DNA of 64,000 nt. Origin: Pectobacterium versatile (GTDB lineage Bacteria; Pseudomonadota; Gammaproteobacteria; Enterobacterales; Enterobacteriaceae). The translations under genes were made by a program, and so were the position numbers. Under the pieces are notes generated by a model. That model did not search any database, was not told the DNA's origin, and saw nothing but the letters and a program-made list of their open reading frames with translations. Shown one piece after another: positions 1 to 12,725 of the stretch. The stretch is taken from the NCBI RefSeq assembly GCF_020166435.1, contig NZ_JAINZP010000004.1, positions 124,001-188,000 of the forward strand, in the 5' to 3' direction. Each line of letters starts with the position of its first letter. The stretch's first letter is position 1.

Positions 1-139
1 CAGAGACGTCACGGGTATCAACCGCATGCGCATTGATACCCGCTTCTTTCAGACCAGCCAAAACCGCCTGACCGGAAAGTAACGAGACTTCACGTTCGGC
101 AGAGGTTCCACCAAGCAATACAGCAACTTTCTCAGTCAT
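1..139 (-). CDS. ddlB: D-alanine--D-alanine ligase, N-terminal part (runs off the window)
   Basis: Only the first 46 residues lie in the window. They begin [20 protein letters not shown], the usual start of DdlB, whose [10 protein letters not shown] loop belongs to the N-terminal domain of the ATP-grasp ligase. The cytoplasmic enzyme joins two D-alanines for the peptidoglycan stem peptide. The ATG follows the murC stop by 8 nt with AGGAAC just upstream as ribosome binding site, so it is translated as the next gene of the dcw operon. The catalytic ATP-grasp region is outside the window and its integrity cannot be judged. Confidence 0.93.
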   Translation of the reverse strand, partial: MTEKVAVLLGGTSAEREVSLLSGQAVLAGLKEAGINAHAVDTRDVS

Positions 140-147
140 GATGTTCC

Positions 148-1608
148 TCATTCACTCATCTGTGGCTGTAATCTGGAATCAGCCAGTTTACGCGCCAGTT
201 TACCGATGTTGCCGGCGCCCTGAACCAAAATCAGGTCTTCACCTCGCAGCGCCTGTGACAACAGTTCCGGTAAAGTATCCACATCCGTCACCAGAATCGG
301 ATCAATCTTACCTCTTCCGCGAATCGTACGGCACAGCGAGCGGCTGTCCGCGCCCGGAATCGGCGACTCTCCGGCGGAATACACATCCAACATCAGCAGC
401 ACGTCAACCTGTGATAACACATGCGCGAAATCATCATACAAATCGCGGGTTCGCGTATAGCGATGCGGCTGAAAAATCATGACCAACCGCTTATTCGGCC
501 ACCCAGCACGGGCGGCTTTAATCGTGGCGTCAACTTCCGTCGGATGGTGGCCGTAATCATCCACCAACATCGCCGTACCGCTTTGCCCATTAACCAGTTC
601 AAGCGGGTACTCACCGAGGAAATCAAAGCGACGTCCGGTACCCTGAAAACGCTCCAGCGCGCGCAGAATCGCTTCGTCATCAATGCCCTCATCGGTCGCC
701 ACCGCAACCGCCGCCGCTGCGTTGAGCGCATTGTGACGCCCCGGCGCATTCAGCGTAACAGTGAGCAGCGGTTTATCTTTCCGCTCCAGCGTAAAATGCC
801 CTTGCGCACCAGTCTGGTGATACCCTGAAATACGCACATCGGCATCGTCGCTAAAGCCATACGTGGTGATATGACGTCCCACGCGCGGCAACAGCTCACG
901 GATTACTGCATCATCAATACACATCACCGCTTGCCCGTAAAACGGCAGGTTGTGCAGGAAATTGATGAACGTCTGCTTCAGGTTCTCAAAATCGCCCTGA
1001 TAGGTGTCCATATGGTCGGCTTCAATGTTGGTCACAATCGCCACCATCGGCTGCAAATGCAGGAAAGACGCATCGCTTTCATCTGCTTCCGCAATCAGGT
1101 AGCGGCTTGAGCCCAAACGCGCATGCGTTCCTGCCGCCTTCACTAATCCGCCATTCACAAACGTCGGATCCAGTCCCGCTTCCGCGTAAATACTGGAGAC
1201 CATAGCCGTTGTGGTCGTCTTACCGTGCGTACCCGCAATCGCAATACCGTGACGAAAACGCATCAGTTCCGCCAACATCTCGGCACGACGGATCACCGGA
1301 ATACGTGCGTCATGCGCGGCGACAATCTCAGGGTTATCCGCAGTAATCGCACTCGATACCACCACCACGCTGGCGTTCAGAACATTCTCCGCACGGTGAT
1401 GGAAATAAATCTGCGCGCCAAGTTCGGTCAACTGCTGCGTCACCGCGTTCGGTGCCAGATCGGACCCGCTAATCTCATAACCTTCGTTGGCCAACACTTC
1501 GGCGATACCACCCATGCCAGCACCGCCGATGCCGACAAAGTGTATGTGCCGGACGCGATGCATCTCGGGCACGATTGAACGTAGTTTCGCCAGTTGTTGA
1601 GTATTCAC
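148..1608 (-). CDS. murC: UDP-N-acetylmuramate--L-alanine ligase
   Basis: MurC adds L-alanine to UDP-MurNAc, the first amino-acid step of peptidoglycan precursor synthesis in the cytoplasm. The 486-residue product has the N-terminal Rossmann motif GIGGAGMGG (about 27-35), the Mur-ligase P-loop [10 protein letters not shown] (125-134), and the EADESDASF and [10 protein letters not shown] motifs of the family. E. coli MurC is about 491 residues. The start codon is GTG (1608-1606), placed because the protein then begins [16 protein letters not shown] exactly as in E. coli. It lies 61 nt after murG and 8 nt before ddlB in the dcw operon. Confidence 0.97.
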   Translation of the reverse strand: MNTQQLAKLRSIVPEMHRVRHIHFVGIGGAGMGGIAEVLANEGYEISGSDLAPNAVTQQLTELGAQIYFHHRAENVLNASVVVVSSAITADNPEIVAAHDARIPVIRRAEMLAELMRFRHGIAIAGTHGKTTTTAMVSSIYAEAGLDPTFVNGGLVKAAGTHARLGSSRYLIAEADESDASFLHLQPMVAIVTNIEADHMDTYQGDFENLKQTFINFLHNLPFYGQAVMCIDDAVIRELLPRVGRHITTYGFSDDADVRISGYHQTGAQGHFTLERKDKPLLTVTLNAPGRHNALNAAAAVAVATDEGIDDEAILRALERFQGTGRRFDFLGEYPLELVNGQSGTAMLVDDYGHHPTEVDATIKAARAGWPNKRLVMIFQPHRYTRTRDLYDDFAHVLSQVDVLLMLDVYSAGESPIPGADSRSLCRTIRGRGKIDPILVTDVDTLPELLSQALRGEDLILVQGAGNIGKLARKLADSRLQPQMSE

Positions 1609-1669
1609 TTTATTCTATCGTTACCTTGTAGCGTCGTCGCACAGCCGTTGTCCGACAACGTTGTATTAA

Positions 1670-2761
1670 TTAATCATGAGCCACACGTGTGGCCCGACTG
1701 CCTGCCGCTGCACTGACTTCCGCCGCAACCCGTTCGGTTGCATCTGGGATGGCCACTGCGCGGGCTTTTTGCGCCATTGTCAGCAAGGTGGCGCGATCCC
1801 AACTGGACAGCACCTCGCTAACCGCCGCCACGCTGAACTGTGGCTGCTCAATAATTTTTGCCGCACCTGCCTTTTCCAACGGCAGCGCATTCCAGTACTG
1901 CTGCCGATCTTTATGCTGGAACGGAACAAACAGTGCCGATAGCCCAGCCGCCGCAATTTCACTGACGGTTAGTGCGCCGGAACGGCACACTACAACATCC
2001 GCCCAGGCGTAAGCTGCCGCCATGTCATCAATAAACTCAGTAATCTTGTGCTGCGTCTGCCCAACATCCTGATAGGCCTGTTGAACGGTTGATAACGCGC
2101 CTTTGCCGACCTGATGCCAGATCGTCACGCGATCGCCCAACTGTGCCGCCACGCCGGGTAGCGTTTGGTTCAGCACTCTTGCGCCCTGACTACCACCAAC
2201 AACCAGCACCCTCACAGGGCCTGAGCGATCGGCTAATCGAGTTTCCGGCGCAGGCAATGCCAGCACATCGGTTCTGACTGGGTTCCCCACAACATCCGCT
2301 TTAGGAAATGCGCCCGGAAATGCCTGCAATACCTTCTTAGCGATATGGGATAACCAGCGATTGGTCAGCCCCGCAATACCGTTCTGCTCATGCAGTACGA
2401 CTGGAATGCCACACAGCCAGGCAGCCAAGCCGCCGGGGCCGGAAACATAACCGCCCATACCCAGCACCACATCAGGCTGGTAACGGCGCATAATCGCCCG
2501 CGCCTGACGCACGGCCTGAAAAATACGAATCGGCGCGCTTAACTGCGCCAGAATGCCTTTACCACGCAAGCCAGAAATACGGATGAAATCAATTTCGATA
2601 CCATGCTTAGGCACCAAATCGGCTTCTATACGATCCGCCGTACCTAACCAGCGAACCTGCCAGCCCTGCGCCATCAGGTGGTGCGCAACCGCCAGCCCGG
2701 GGAAAACATGCCCACCCGTACCGCCAGCCATCACCATCAAACGCTTGCCTTCGCCACTCAT
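1670..2761 (-). CDS. murG: UDP-GlcNAc:lipid I N-acetylglucosaminyltransferase
   Basis: MurG is a GT-B fold glycosyltransferase (GT28) that converts lipid I to lipid II at the inner face of the membrane. The 363-residue protein shows the N-terminal glycine-rich loop GGTGGH (13-18) and the second G-loop GGSQGA near residue 190, with the [24 protein letters not shown] donor region following. E. coli MurG is 355 residues. Its ATG overlaps the ftsW stop in an ATGA arrangement, indicating coupled translation. The last residues (SRATRVAHD) differ from E. coli, as is normal for this tail. Confidence 0.97.
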   Translation of the reverse strand: MSGEGKRLMVMAGGTGGHVFPGLAVAHHLMAQGWQVRWLGTADRIEADLVPKHGIEIDFIRISGLRGKGILAQLSAPIRIFQAVRQARAIMRRYQPDVVLGMGGYVSGPGGLAAWLCGIPVVLHEQNGIAGLTNRWLSHIAKKVLQAFPGAFPKADVVGNPVRTDVLALPAPETRLADRSGPVRVLVVGGSQGARVLNQTLPGVAAQLGDRVTIWHQVGKGALSTVQQAYQDVGQTQHKITEFIDDMAAAYAWADVVVCRSGALTVSEIAAAGLSALFVPFQHKDRQQYWNALPLEKAGAAKIIEQPQFSVAAVSEVLSSWDRATLLTMAQKARAVAIPDATERVAAEVSAAAGSRATRVAHD

Positions 2762-3960
2762 CGGGCACCTCTCGTAAACGCCTGCGCTTTCGTCAGACGC
2801 GTTTCAAAATCAATACGTAACAGCAAAACAATCGCCGTCGACATAATCAGCAAACTGGAACCACCGTAACTGATCAGCGGCAACGTCAGCCCTTTTGTCG
2901 GTAGCATCCCCGCCGCCGCGCCTACATTTACCAGCGTCTGAAAGCTGAACCAGACACCGATAGAACATGCCAGAAAGCCCGAAAAACGCTGATCGATCTC
3001 CAGCGCCCGCTTCCCAATAGACATCGCGCGAAAAGCGACGAAGAATATCATTAACAACGCCAAAACCACACCGATATAGCCGAGTTCCTCACCTAAAATA
3101 GAGAAAATGAAATCGGTATGCGCCTCCGGCAAATACTCCAGTTTTTGCACTGAATTCCCCAACCCCTGCCCCCAGAATTCACCGCGCCCAAACGCCATCA
3201 GAGATTGTGTTAGCTGGTAGCCATCGCCGAACGGATCGTCCCATGGATTCCAGAAAGATGTCACACGCCGCATACGGTAGGGTTCAGCCACAATCAGCAA
3301 GCCAACGGCAAACCCACCGGAACCAATGATCGCCAGAAACTGCCACATCTTGGCACCAGCCAGAAACAACATCGCCAACGTCGTAATAAACAGTACCACC
3401 ACCGTACCGAGGTCGGGCTGAGCCAACAGCAACACCGCCAGCACCACCATCACGCCCATCGGTTTGCAAAAGCCCCAGAAGTTATTTCGTACTTCTTCAA
3501 CTTTGCGCACCATGTAACTGGACAAGTAGCAAAACAGCGCCAGCTTGGATAATTCCGCAGGCTGGATGCGCAATGGCCCCAGCGAGATCCAGCGTGATGC
3601 ACCGTTGACCGAGCTTCCCACGACTAGCACAACCAGCAGCATGACGATGGCGAGTAATAACAGTACAGGACTGTAACGTTGCCATATCTCCATCGGGACG
3701 CGCAGAGTGATTAACGACAGGCCAAATGCCAATCCCAGATAAATCGCATCACGTTTCGCGAACAGGAACGGGTCGCTGGCAAGACGCTGCCCGACAGGCA
3801 TAGAAGCCGACGTCACCATCACAAAGCCAATCACGGCCAGCCCAAGCGTCAACCACACCAATGTTCTGTCGTACAGGACAACGCTGAGCGTATCGCTTTC
3901 GCGCGTTCCCATAACCCAGTTCTTGATGCGTTCGATAAACGCCAGCCCGAAGAACCGCAT
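2758..3960 (-). CDS. ftsW: Septal peptidoglycan glycosyltransferase / SEDS protein
   Basis: FtsW is the SEDS-family polytopic membrane protein that polymerises septal glycan together with FtsI. The 400-residue product (E. coli 414) has about ten hydrophobic segments and the family signature near the C-terminus, [20 protein letters not shown]. The N-terminal cytoplasmic part, before the first membrane segment, contains [16 protein letters not shown]. Its start overlaps the murD stop by one base (TGATG) and its stop overlaps murG by four. Both partners, ftsW and ftsI, are in the same operon here. Confidence 0.96.
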   Translation of the reverse strand: MRFFGLAFIERIKNWVMGTRESDTLSVVLYDRTLVWLTLGLAVIGFVMVTSASMPVGQRLASDPFLFAKRDAIYLGLAFGLSLITLRVPMEIWQRYSPVLLLLAIVMLLVVLVVGSSVNGASRWISLGPLRIQPAELSKLALFCYLSSYMVRKVEEVRNNFWGFCKPMGVMVVLAVLLLAQPDLGTVVVLFITTLAMLFLAGAKMWQFLAIIGSGGFAVGLLIVAEPYRMRRVTSFWNPWDDPFGDGYQLTQSLMAFGRGEFWGQGLGNSVQKLEYLPEAHTDFIFSILGEELGYIGVVLALLMIFFVAFRAMSIGKRALEIDQRFSGFLACSIGVWFSFQTLVNVGAAAGMLPTKGLTLPLISYGGSSLLIMSTAIVLLLRIDFETRLTKAQAFTRGAR

Positions 3961-5276
3961 CAGCCTAACTCCTCCGCCAGACGAGCAAATTCATCGCCTC
4001 GCTGTTCAAAACTGCGGAACTGATCCAGGCTTGCGCAGGCTGGCGACAGCAGCACCAGATCGCCCGGCTTAACGCGTTCAGCGATGATACGCATCGCCTG
4101 TTCCATCGTTTCTGTCTGCTCGGCAATTTCCAGACGCAGTGCAGCCAGCTGTTGCCCATCCTGACCGAAGCAGTACACATGAATGTGCTCGCCCTGCAAA
4201 TACGGCACCAGCGGCGAGAAATCGGCAGATTTACCGTCACCACCTAGCAGCAGATGTAACGTGCCTTCTACCGCCAAACCGCTCAATGCAGCCTCGGTGC
4301 TGCCCACATTGGTGGCTTTAGAATCATTGATCCACCGCACGCCGTTGCGCTCAAAGGCCATTTGAAAGCGATGAGGCAGCCCAGTAAATGACGTCAGCAC
4401 CGTCAGCGCAGACGAGCGCGGAATCTTCACGGCATCAGCCAGCGCCAGCGCGGCCAATGCATTCGTATAATTGTGCTGCCCGACCAGCTTGATTTCACGG
4501 GTATTGAGTACACGTTCACCGTCCACACGCAGCCAAGTTTCTCCTTGCTGGCGGTTAAGATGATAATCGCCGACATCAACTCCAAAACTGCGACAGCGTG
4601 CATCCGCACCGCGAACTGGCATGGTCAGCGCATCGTCAGCATTCACAACACACAAATTTGCGTGTTCATAAATACGCAATTTCGCCGCCCGATACTGCTG
4701 TAGACCAAACGGGTAACGGTTGGTGTGATCTTCCGTCACGTTCAGAATGGTTGCCGCAGCGGCGTGCAGGCTACTCGTCGTTTCCAACTGGAAACTCGAC
4801 AGCTCCAACACATAAAGCTGAGCAGGCTGCTCAAGCAGTTGCAGCGCAGGTAGACCAATATTGCCGCCGACCCCCACCTGCCAACCCGCCGCTCGTGCCA
4901 TTTCGCCGACCAGCGTCGTCACCGTGCTTTTACCGTTAGAACCGGTAATCGCAACAATCGGCGCCTGCGCTTCACGGCAGAACAGTTCGATATCGCCAAC
5001 GATCTCAATGCCAGCATCGGCGGCGTCACACAGAATCGGCGTTGCCAACGCAACACCGGGGCTGGCGACGATCAAATCCGCACTCATCAGCCAGTCTTCA
5101 TTCAGGCTACCGAGATGTCGTTCCACCTGCTCCGGCAGCTTATCCAGACCCGGCGGACTGATACGGGTATCCACCACACGCGGTACAACACCACGCGCGA
5201 GAAAGAAATCAACACAGGAGAGCCCAGTCAGACCCAACCCGATAATGACGACTTTTTTACCCTGATAGTCCACCAT
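3960..5276 (-). CDS. murD: UDP-N-acetylmuramoyl-L-alanine--D-glutamate ligase
   Basis: MurD adds D-glutamate to UDP-MurNAc-L-Ala. The 438-residue protein matches E. coli MurD in length. It has the N-terminal UDP-binding Rossmann segment [10 protein letters not shown] (11-20), the P-loop ITGSNGKST (110-118), and the C-terminal [16 protein letters not shown] and [12 protein letters not shown] motifs. It follows mraY with a 3-nt gap and overlaps ftsW by one base. Nothing unusual was seen. Confidence 0.97.
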   Translation of the reverse strand: MVDYQGKKVVIIGLGLTGLSCVDFFLARGVVPRVVDTRISPPGLDKLPEQVERHLGSLNEDWLMSADLIVASPGVALATPILCDAADAGIEIVGDIELFCREAQAPIVAITGSNGKSTVTTLVGEMARAAGWQVGVGGNIGLPALQLLEQPAQLYVLELSSFQLETTSSLHAAAATILNVTEDHTNRYPFGLQQYRAAKLRIYEHANLCVVNADDALTMPVRGADARCRSFGVDVGDYHLNRQQGETWLRVDGERVLNTREIKLVGQHNYTNALAALALADAVKIPRSSALTVLTSFTGLPHRFQMAFERNGVRWINDSKATNVGSTEAALSGLAVEGTLHLLLGGDGKSADFSPLVPYLQGEHIHVYCFGQDGQQLAALRLEIAEQTETMEQAMRIIAERVKPGDLVLLSPACASLDQFRSFEQRGDEFARLAEELG

Positions 5277-5279
5277 GTC

Positions 5280-6362
5280 TTACCGTACCTTCAGCGTTGC
5301 CAGGCCAATCAGCACTAGCATCAACGAAATAATCCAGAAGCGCACAATCACGCGCGGTTCCGGCCAGCCCTTAAGTTCATAATGATGATGAATTGGCGCC
5401 ATGCGGAAGATCCGCTGCCCGCGCAACTTAAAGGACCCGACTTGCAAAATCACCGACAGCGTTTCGACTACGAAAACACCGCCCATAATCACTAACAAAA
5501 ACTCCTGACGCAGCAGGACCGCGATCGTCCCCAACGCGCCGCCCAGCGCCAGAGAACCTACGTCTCCCATGAAGACCTGCGCCGGATAGGTGTTAAACCA
5601 CAGGAATCCAAGCCCCGCGCCCACAATCGCGGTACAGACGATCACCAGTTCACTGGCATGACGGATATACGGAATATGTAGATAACCAGCAAAATTCATG
5701 TTCCCCGTTGCCCATGCCACCAGCGCAAAGCCTGCGGCAACAAACACGGTCGGCATGATTGCCAAGCCATCCAGACCATCAGTCAGGTTTACGGCATTAC
5801 TGGTGCCGACAATCACAAAGTAGGCCAGCGCAACATAGAGCAGACCCAATTGTGGCATTACGTCTTTGAAAAACGGCACAACCAGCTGCGTGGCTGGCGT
5901 ATCTTTGCCGATGGAATACATGGTGAAAGCCACCACGAGTGCAATCACTGACTGCCAGAAATATTTCCAGCGGGCAATCAGCCCCTTGGTATCCTTACGG
6001 ACCACTTTGCGATAGTCATCAACAAACCCGACCGCGCCATAGCCTGCTAACACCAGCAGTACGCACCAGACATACGGGTTCGACAGATTCGCCCACATCA
6101 AAACGGAAACGATGATCGCGACGAGGATCATCACGCCGCCCATCGTCGGGGTTCCGCGCTTACTGAAATGTGATTCTGGCCCTTCGTTACGCACAACCTG
6201 CCCAATCTGCAAACGCTGCAGCCAAGCGATCATATGCGGTCCCATCCATAGGGAAATAACCAATGCGGTCAGCAGGCTGACAATGGCGCGGAACGTCAAA
6301 TAAGAAAAGACGTTAAAACCGGTATAAAGTTTGGCCAAATGTTCGGCCAGCCATACTAACAT
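5280..6362 (-). CDS. mraY: Phospho-N-acetylmuramoyl-pentapeptide transferase
   Basis: MraY is the integral membrane enzyme that transfers phospho-MurNAc-pentapeptide to undecaprenyl phosphate, forming lipid I. The 360-residue protein has the same length as the E. coli enzyme and about ten membrane segments. Diagnostic cytoplasmic loops are present: GFVDDYRKV with the paired aspartates, [22 protein letters not shown] with the third essential aspartate, and the histidine loop [11 protein letters not shown]. Its first codons overlap the murF stop by 7 nt. Confidence 0.97.
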   Translation of the reverse strand: MLVWLAEHLAKLYTGFNVFSYLTFRAIVSLLTALVISLWMGPHMIAWLQRLQIGQVVRNEGPESHFSKRGTPTMGGVMILVAIIVSVLMWANLSNPYVWCVLLVLAGYGAVGFVDDYRKVVRKDTKGLIARWKYFWQSVIALVVAFTMYSIGKDTPATQLVVPFFKDVMPQLGLLYVALAYFVIVGTSNAVNLTDGLDGLAIMPTVFVAAGFALVAWATGNMNFAGYLHIPYIRHASELVIVCTAIVGAGLGFLWFNTYPAQVFMGDVGSLALGGALGTIAVLLRQEFLLVIMGGVFVVETLSVILQVGSFKLRGQRIFRMAPIHHHYELKGWPEPRVIVRFWIISLMLVLIGLATLKVR

Positions 6363-7717
6363 TGCGCATTCTCCTGTAATGCATGTACAACCTGCTCCAT
6401 CGCAGCACTGCGTGAGCCTTTGACCAATACGCTGATGACGTTATGTTCTGACATCAGCACCTTCAAACGTGAAACCAGCGCGGCTTTATCCTGAAAATGC
6501 TCACCATTGCCACTGGCAGTGCCGATCAATTCACTCAATGTTCCCACACTTAATACGCGATCAATGCCTGCAACACGCGCCGCTTCGCCCACTTGACGAT
6601 GCCACTCAGGGGCTTCATCACCCAGTTCGCCCATATCACCAACGACCATCACGCGGTAGCCCGGCATCTCCGCCAGCACCTGTGCCGCCGCCGTCATTGA
6701 ACCGACATTGGCGTTGTAGCTGTCATCCAGCAGCAGTTTGCCTTCAGACAACGCAACCGGAAACAACCGCCCCGGCACCGCCTGAAGCTGAGATAACCCA
6801 GCTTTAACGGCTTCCAGCGTCGCTCCGACGGACATCGCCAGCGAAGCCGCCGCCAGTGCGTTCGAGATGTTATGTCTACCCGGTAAAGGCAGCAGAACCT
6901 GCGTTTCACCAAACGGTGTATGCAGAGTGAAACGCGTGCCTTGCGCCAAAACATCTACGTCGCTGGCAAAAAAATCGATATCGCAAGCAGCCTGCGGTGA
7001 GAAACGCCAGACGGTTTTATGATTCAGCATGACCTGCCAGTGCGGGAAATCGTTGCTGTCCGCATTCACGATCGCTACGCCATCTACTGGCAAACCAGAA
7101 AAAATCTCACCTTTCGCCTGCGCCACGCCAGCCAGTGAACCAAAACCTTCCAGATGCGCGGCAGCTAAGTTGTTGACCAACGCGCTTTCCGGCCGCACCA
7201 GATCGGTGGTATAGGCAATCTCACCAATGTGATTCGCCCCCAGCTCAATCACTGCGAACTGGTGTTTCGCCGTCAGACGCAACAGCGTTAGCGGCACACC
7301 GATATCGTTGTTGAAGTTACCAGCGGTATACAACACGGAGCCACACTGGCGCAGAATCGCCGCCGTCATCTCTTTAACCGAGGTTTTGCCGGAAGAGCCT
7401 GTCAGGGCGACAACACGCGCCGTTGACTGCTGACGAATCCAGGCACCTAATTGACCCAGTGCCAGACGCGTATCGCTCACCAGCAGCTGCGGCACATCGA
7501 TATGTAAGTGCTTACTGACTAAAAGAGCCGCCGCGCCGCCTTTCACTGCATCAGCAGCGTAATCATGCGCGTCGAATTTCTCGCCTTTCAGCGCAACAAA
7601 CAAACCGCCGGACGTCAACTTACGCGTATCGGTTGAAACATCTTCAATTTCAATATCTTTGCCAATCAGCTGCGCATTCAGCACCGTGGCAAGCTGCTGC
7701 AAGGAGACGCGAATCAT
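6356..7717 (-). CDS. murF: UDP-N-acetylmuramoyl-tripeptide--D-alanyl-D-alanine ligase
   Basis: MurF attaches the D-Ala-D-Ala dipeptide made by Ddl to the UDP-MurNAc tripeptide. The 453-residue product (E. coli 452) has the Mur-ligase P-loop [11 protein letters not shown] (105-115), the [10 protein letters not shown] motif, [12 protein letters not shown] and the [10 protein letters not shown] segment typical of MurF. Its ATG overlaps the murE stop in an ATGA junction. ddlB, which supplies its dipeptide, is the last operon gene visible here. Confidence 0.97.
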   Translation of the reverse strand: MIRVSLQQLATVLNAQLIGKDIEIEDVSTDTRKLTSGGLFVALKGEKFDAHDYAADAVKGGAAALLVSKHLHIDVPQLLVSDTRLALGQLGAWIRQQSTARVVALTGSSGKTSVKEMTAAILRQCGSVLYTAGNFNNDIGVPLTLLRLTAKHQFAVIELGANHIGEIAYTTDLVRPESALVNNLAAAHLEGFGSLAGVAQAKGEIFSGLPVDGVAIVNADSNDFPHWQVMLNHKTVWRFSPQAACDIDFFASDVDVLAQGTRFTLHTPFGETQVLLPLPGRHNISNALAAASLAMSVGATLEAVKAGLSQLQAVPGRLFPVALSEGKLLLDDSYNANVGSMTAAAQVLAEMPGYRVMVVGDMGELGDEAPEWHRQVGEAARVAGIDRVLSVGTLSELIGTASGNGEHFQDKAALVSRLKVLMSEHNVISVLVKGSRSAAMEQVVHALQENAQC

Positions 7718-9201
7718 GCAATCACCCCCAACAGGCGGGCAACGGTGATACGATCGGAATAATCGAGACGCTGATTGCCAACCAGTTGGTAATCTTCGTG
7801 CCCTTTACCCGCAACCAGCACCACGTCATTTTCCTGCGCCTGCATGATCGCGCTGGTAACCGCTTCAGCACGTCCGTGAATGACCTGAACGCGCCCAGCA
7901 TCCAGCAATCCGGAGAGAATATCTGCCACGATCGCCTGAGGCTCTTCGCTACGCGGGTTATCATCGGTAACCACAACGCGGTCAGCCAGTTGTTCTGCGA
8001 TACCGCCCATAAGTGGGCGCTTACCTTTATCACGATCGCCACCACAGCCAAACACACACCAGAGTTTCCCCTGACAGTGCAAGCGCGCCGCTTCAAGCGC
8101 TTTTTCCAGCGCGTCTGGCGTGTGAGCGTAATCCACAACGACCGTTGGTTTTGCTTCAGCATGGAAAACCTCCATGCGGCCACATACGGGTTGCAGATGA
8201 GAACCCGCGATGACCAATTTATCAAGCGGATAGCCCAGAGACAGCAGCGTTGCCAGCGCCAGCAGCATATTACTGACGTTAAACGCGCCCATCAGACGGC
8301 TTTCAATTTCGCCATGCCCCCAGCTTGAATCAAACGCGATCGTGGCACCATTGTCGTGATAATCAATCTGTGTCGCTTTCAGCCAGCGCCCACGGCAGCC
8401 GGGGACCAGATTGTTCTCCATAGTGACAGCAACCGCATCCGGCAGCTTCGCCAACCAGCGCAGCCCAACCTCATCATCAGCGTTGATAATCATCTGCCCG
8501 ACGCTATGCTCGGCGAACAGCGCCCATTTAGCCGCTTCGTAGCTTTCCATATCGCCATGATAGTCAAGATGATCGCGGCTCAGGTTAGTGAACACCGCCA
8601 CCGCGAACGGCAACGCAGCCACACGATGCTGCACCAGACCGTGCGAGGACACTTCCATTGCGGCGAACGTCGCGCCTTGCTCTACCAGCTGGCTCAGTAC
8701 CTGCTGAACATCGACAGCAGATCCTGTCGTATTCTCTGTCGGAATCGCCCGACCCAATAGGCCATTGCCTACCGTGCCCATCACGGCACTCGTTTCGCCT
8801 AATGCCTGACTCCACTGGGCCAGAAGCTGAGTCGTCGTCGTTTTTCCGTTGGTTCCCGTTACGCCAATCAGCTGTAACTTTTCCGCAGGCTGCTGATAAA
8901 AACGGCCTGCCAGCACGGACAGTCGCTGGTTCAGATTGCTGAGATACACCACTGGCACACCGTGCATTTCGCGAACGGCGCCATCAGCGGCCTCACCTTC
9001 TGCTTCGGCAACAATCGCTGCTACGCCTTGCGCAATTGCCTGCGGAATATAGCGCCGTCCATCTGCTTTGTGCCCGACAATCGCGACAAACAGATCCCCG
9101 GCAGCCGCAACGCGGCTGTCTAATGTCATTTCCCGCAGCGCGCGCGCCGGAGTGTCTTGCACCCACGGCGCAAGTAAATCGCGCAAATTACGATCTGCCA
9201 C
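7714..9201 (-). CDS. murE: UDP-N-acetylmuramoyl-L-alanyl-D-glutamate--2,6-diaminopimelate ligase
   Basis: MurE adds the third stem residue. The 495-residue product has the P-loop [12 protein letters not shown] (113-124), the SSHGLVQHR segment, and near the C-terminus [10 protein letters not shown], whose DNPR tetrapeptide is the known signature for meso-diaminopimelate rather than lysine specificity. That fits a Gram-negative cell wall. The start was chosen at [13 protein letters not shown], identical to E. coli, which makes it overlap the 3' end of ftsI by 14 nt. Confidence 0.97.
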   Translation of the reverse strand: MADRNLRDLLAPWVQDTPARALREMTLDSRVAAAGDLFVAIVGHKADGRRYIPQAIAQGVAAIVAEAEGEAADGAVREMHGVPVVYLSNLNQRLSVLAGRFYQQPAEKLQLIGVTGTNGKTTTTQLLAQWSQALGETSAVMGTVGNGLLGRAIPTENTTGSAVDVQQVLSQLVEQGATFAAMEVSSHGLVQHRVAALPFAVAVFTNLSRDHLDYHGDMESYEAAKWALFAEHSVGQMIINADDEVGLRWLAKLPDAVAVTMENNLVPGCRGRWLKATQIDYHDNGATIAFDSSWGHGEIESRLMGAFNVSNMLLALATLLSLGYPLDKLVIAGSHLQPVCGRMEVFHAEAKPTVVVDYAHTPDALEKALEAARLHCQGKLWCVFGCGGDRDKGKRPLMGGIAEQLADRVVVTDDNPRSEEPQAIVADILSGLLDAGRVQVIHGRAEAVTSAIMQAQENDVVLVAGKGHEDYQLVGNQRLDYSDRITVARLLGVIA

Positions 9202-10951
9202 CTGATCCCTCTTCTCTATTAATTACAAACTCGTTTTTTTCGCCCGTCGGCAACGCATCCGGTTCGATATTCATCGTACGCAGAACGCCGCCCATGATGG
9301 CGCCAAAGATTGGCGCAGAAACCGCGCCGCCGTAGTACTTCCCTGCCTGTGGATCGTTAATCACGACAACCAGAGCAAAACGTGGGTTGCTGGCTGGCGC
9401 CACACCCGCCGTGTAGGCAATATATTTGTTGATGTACTTGCCATCCGGTCCTACTTTCTTAGCCGTACCTGTTTTAATCGCAATACGGTAACCTTTGATG
9501 GCCGCTTTAGTCCCGCCGCCACCGGGCAGCGCAACGCTTTCCATCATGTGCACAACGGAACGCACTAGCGCTTCAGGGAAGACGCGCTCACCAGGAACAG
9601 GTGGATCAACTCGGGTAATCGATAGTGGGCGGTAAATACCGAAACTGCCGATCGTGGCGTAAACTCGCGCTAACTGTAACGGTGTTACCATCAGCCCGTA
9701 GCCGAAAGAAAAGGTGGCTCTCTCTATGTCAGACCACCGTTGTTTTTGAGGGTATAAGCCACTGCTTTCTCCGACCAACCCCAAATTGGTCGCTTTTCCC
9801 AATCCAAAGCGCGCGTAAGTATCGACTAGCGCAGAGGAAGGCATCGCTAACGCCAGCTTAGATACGCCAACGTTACTCGATTTCTGAAGCACGCCCGTAA
9901 GTGTCAATTCGCTATAACGCGCCACGTCTTTGATTTCATGTCCATTGACGTAATACGGCAGGGTGCTTAACACGCTGTTCTCTTTCACCACCCCGCGCTG
10001 CAACGCCGTCATCACCACCATCGGTTTAATAGTAGAGCCGGGCTCGAAAATGTCGGTAATCGCGCGGTTACGCATAATGTCTTGCGGCGTACCCGCCAGA
10101 TTGTTCGGGTTATAAGATGGGCTATTCGCCATTGCCAGTACTTCGCCCGTATTCACATCAACCAGTACGGCCGTGCCTGACTCAGCTTTGTTAAATGCAA
10201 CAGCATTATTGAGTTCACGGTAAACCAGCGCCTGTAAACGCTCATCAATACTAAGCGCCAGATTATGTGCAGCCTGACTGTCAACGGAGGAGATATCTTC
10301 AATCACACGGCCAAATCGGTCTTTACGAACGGTTCGTTCACCGGGTTGGCCGGTCAACCAGCGGTCAAAACTTTTCTCTACCCCTTCAATGCCTTGCCCA
10401 TCAATATTGGTGAAGCCGATCAGGTGAGAGGTCACTTGTCCAGAGGGATAGTATCGGCGAGACTCCTGACGCAGATTAATACCCGGCAATTTCAGCTTAT
10501 GGATATATTCACCAATAGCTGGATTTACCTGGCGTGCCAGGTAAACAAAGCGCCCTTTAGGGTTAGCATTGATCTTCGTTGCCAATTGATCCAACGGGAT
10601 ATCGAGTGCATCAGAAAGCGCTTTCCAACGCGTATCCAACGTAATACCGCCACGTTCGTTGACTTCTTTTGGATCGGCCCAAACGGCATTTACTGGCACG
10701 CTGACGGCCAAAGGGCGGCCAGCACGATCGCTTATCATGCCGCGTGCCGTTGGTACTTCCTGCACGCGTAAGGAACGCATATCCCCTTCACGCACTAGCC
10801 TGTCTGGGTTGATGACCTGAAGGTAGGCAGCACGAGCCATTAAGCCAACCATCGCAAGCAGGATACAGCCGCAAAGCAACGCAAAACGCCAGCTAACAAA
10901 GCTGGCTTGATCTTCCTGGCGCTTTAATTTTCCTGTACGAGCTGCTTTCAT
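9188..10951 (-). CDS. ftsI: Peptidoglycan D,D-transpeptidase FtsI (PBP3)
   Basis: PBP3 cross-links septal peptidoglycan in complex with FtsW. The 587-residue protein has a short cytoplasmic tail, one membrane anchor (about 21-42), the pedestal domain, and a transpeptidase domain with all three catalytic motifs: STIK with nucleophile Ser306, SSN at 358-360 and KTGT at 493-496. The C-terminus ends [12 protein letters not shown], matching the region where E. coli PBP3 is trimmed by Prc. It follows ftsL by 23 nt. Confidence 0.97.
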   Translation of the reverse strand: MKAARTGKLKRQEDQASFVSWRFALLCGCILLAMVGLMARAAYLQVINPDRLVREGDMRSLRVQEVPTARGMISDRAGRPLAVSVPVNAVWADPKEVNERGGITLDTRWKALSDALDIPLDQLATKINANPKGRFVYLARQVNPAIGEYIHKLKLPGINLRQESRRYYPSGQVTSHLIGFTNIDGQGIEGVEKSFDRWLTGQPGERTVRKDRFGRVIEDISSVDSQAAHNLALSIDERLQALVYRELNNAVAFNKAESGTAVLVDVNTGEVLAMANSPSYNPNNLAGTPQDIMRNRAITDIFEPGSTIKPMVVMTALQRGVVKENSVLSTLPYYVNGHEIKDVARYSELTLTGVLQKSSNVGVSKLALAMPSSALVDTYARFGLGKATNLGLVGESSGLYPQKQRWSDIERATFSFGYGLMVTPLQLARVYATIGSFGIYRPLSITRVDPPVPGERVFPEALVRSVVHMMESVALPGGGGTKAAIKGYRIAIKTGTAKKVGPDGKYINKYIAYTAGVAPASNPRFALVVVINDPQAGKYYGGAVSAPIFGAIMGGVLRTMNIEPDALPTGEKNEFVINREEGSGGRS

Positions 10952-10974
10952 GCTTAGCTGGTTGCCTATTTAGT

Positions 10975-11295
10975 TCATTGCTTAACCACAATATTTTCCT
11001 GTGACGGATCAACATGCCCCATTTGCAGTTTTTCCGTCGCGATCCGCTCCACGCGGCTGTGATCCCCTAGTGAGTTTTCCTCCAGGATCAGGTTTCGCCA
11101 TTCAATATCCAACGCATCACGCTCCAGCAGAAGCTGCTCGCGTTCTGCTGTCAGCAGACGTGTCTTATGTGCCGTGGTGACCACAAAGACCGCAGAAACC
11201 AGCACGGCAACCATCAGCAACACTGGGAGCTTTGCATGACGCAGCAAATCCTCACCGATGACGCCGACCAAAGTATGCCGTTCGTTCCCGATCAT
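10975..11295 (-). CDS. ftsL: Cell division protein FtsL
   Basis: FtsL is a bitopic divisome protein that forms a complex with FtsB and FtsQ. The 106-residue product has a short cytoplasmic N-terminus, one membrane segment (about 24-42), then a heptad-rich periplasmic coiled coil containing [20 protein letters not shown], ending ENIVVKQ. It is about 15 residues shorter at the N-terminus than E. coli Fts[15 protein letters not shown] aligns with the second E. coli methionine. The ATG overlaps the rsmH stop (ATGA), which supports this start. Confidence 0.95.
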   Translation of the reverse strand: MIGNERHTLVGVIGEDLLRHAKLPVLLMVAVLVSAVFVVTTAHKTRLLTAEREQLLLERDALDIEWRNLILEENSLGDHSRVERIATEKLQMGHVDPSQENIVVKQ

Positions 11296-12236
11296 GCTGG
11301 CAGTCTCTCAGCGAAGCGCAGAACCGAACTGCGCGCGCGTGGATTTTCTGCAACTTCTTCTTCCGAAGGCATCAGTTTCTTGCCGACAGCTTTTAACGTC
11401 TGTCCGCCCTGGCTGCGCAGTTGCTCTTCCGTTAACGGCAAGCCAGCTGGCACCTGTGGTCCACGGCTCTGATGGCGAATAAATCGTTTCACAATCCGAT
11501 CTTCTAACGAGTGGAAGCTGATCACTGACAGACGGCCCTGCGGAGCCAGTACGCTCAGTGCGCCTTCTAATGCACGTTCGATCTCTTCCAGTTCGCTATT
11601 GATGTAAATACGGATCGCCTGAAAACTGCGCGTTGCTGGATGTTTATGTTTTTCCCGAAACGGGCTGGCGGCAGCGATCAATTCGGCGAGTTCTTTTGTC
11701 CGCGTCATCGGATCGAGACGATTACGTTCCACAATGGCGCGAGCAATACGCTTGGCAAAACGCTCTTCGCCGAACGTTTTTAAGACCCAGACAATGTCGT
11801 CAGCTTCCGCTTTCATCAGCCATTCAGCAGCAGACAAGCCACGCGTCGGATCCATACGCATATCCAACGGGCCATCGCGCATAAATGAGAATCCACGTTC
11901 AGGGTCATCAAGCTGAGGGGAAGAAACGCCAAGATCGAGCAGAACGCCATCGATCTGCCCGGTCAGTCCGAGTTCCGCAACATACTCCGCCATAGCAGAA
12001 AACGGCCCGTGAATAATAGAGAAACGAGGATCGTCAATCGCCTTGGCGGCTTCAATAGCCTGAGGATCGCGATCGATAGCTAACAGGCGCCCTTCCGGCC
12101 CCAGTTGGGAAAGAATCAGACGAGAATGACCACCACGGCCAAATGTACCGTCGATGTATATGCCGCCGCTGCGAATGTTCAGGCCATTTACTGCCTCATC
12201 CAACAGGACGGTGGTATGTTTATAATTTTCCAGCAT
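11292..12236 (-). CDS. rsmH: 16S rRNA (cytosine-1402-N4)-methyltransferase
   Basis: RsmH (formerly MraW) methylates N4 of C1402 in the 16S rRNA P site. The 314-residue protein has the SAM-binding motif [13 protein letters not shown] near residue 30, the [20 protein letters not shown] block characteristic of the family, and the C-terminal [14 protein letters not shown] motif. E. coli RsmH is 313 residues. It sits 2 nt after mraZ and overlaps ftsL by 4 nt. Confidence 0.97.
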   Translation of the reverse strand: MLENYKHTTVLLDEAVNGLNIRSGGIYIDGTFGRGGHSRLILSQLGPEGRLLAIDRDPQAIEAAKAIDDPRFSIIHGPFSAMAEYVAELGLTGQIDGVLLDLGVSSPQLDDPERGFSFMRDGPLDMRMDPTRGLSAAEWLMKAEADDIVWVLKTFGEERFAKRIARAIVERNRLDPMTRTKELAELIAAASPFREKHKHPATRSFQAIRIYINSELEEIERALEGALSVLAPQGRLSVISFHSLEDRIVKRFIRHQSRGPQVPAGLPLTEEQLRSQGGQTLKAVGKKLMPSEEEVAENPRARSSVLRFAERLPA

Positions 12237-12238
12237 GG

Positions 12239-12697
12239 CTATAGCGATAGGTCCTGCAACCGCTCAGACAAAGGTTCCTGAGTCGATTGTTCAGCGTCAA
12301 TATCATCCCTGACCTGTTGATACCAAGTCTGTTCATCCCACAGTTCAAACTTGTTGAACTGCCCGACTAGCATCACTTCTTTTTTGAGGTCCGCATGCTG
12401 CCTTAACGTATTCGCAATCAACAAACGCCCTGCACTATCCATTTGGCACTCGCTGGCATGCCCCAATAACAAACGCTGAACACGACGTTCAGCAGGGTTC
12501 ATGCTCGACAAGCGCGACAGTTTTTGTTCAATAATTTCCCATTCAGGTAAGGGATAAAGCAGCAGGCATGGCTGATGCAGGTCAATGGTGCAAACCATTT
12601 GACCTTGCGATTCCCCGTTCAGCATTTCCCGATATCGGGTAGGCACAGCAAGGCGCCCTTTACTGTCGAGGTTAACCAGCGTAGCCCCACGAAACAT
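12239..12697 (-). CDS. mraZ: Transcriptional regulator MraZ
   Basis: MraZ is a ring-forming SpoVT/AbrB-like DNA-binding protein that represses its own operon. The 152-residue product matches the E. coli length and has two copies of the MraZ fold, each with a D-x-x-x-R element: [14 protein letters not shown] near residue 10 and [14 protein letters not shown] near residue 90. It is the first gene of the dcw transcript. The promoter and operator-like repeats immediately upstream, listed separately, fit autoregulation. Confidence 0.97.
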   Translation of the reverse strand: MFRGATLVNLDSKGRLAVPTRYREMLNGESQGQMVCTIDLHQPCLLLYPLPEWEIIEQKLSRLSSMNPAERRVQRLLLGHASECQMDSAGRLLIANTLRQHADLKKEVMLVGQFNKFELWDEQTWYQQVRDDIDAEQSTQEPLSERLQDLSL

Positions 12698-12725
12698 ACC
12701 TGACTTACCCCTCCATAACCTTTTT

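Noticed and set aside
138-482. Plus-strand frames opposite murC and other dcw genes
   Set aside because: Antisense shadows of well-supported genes, without ribosome sites or family resemblance.
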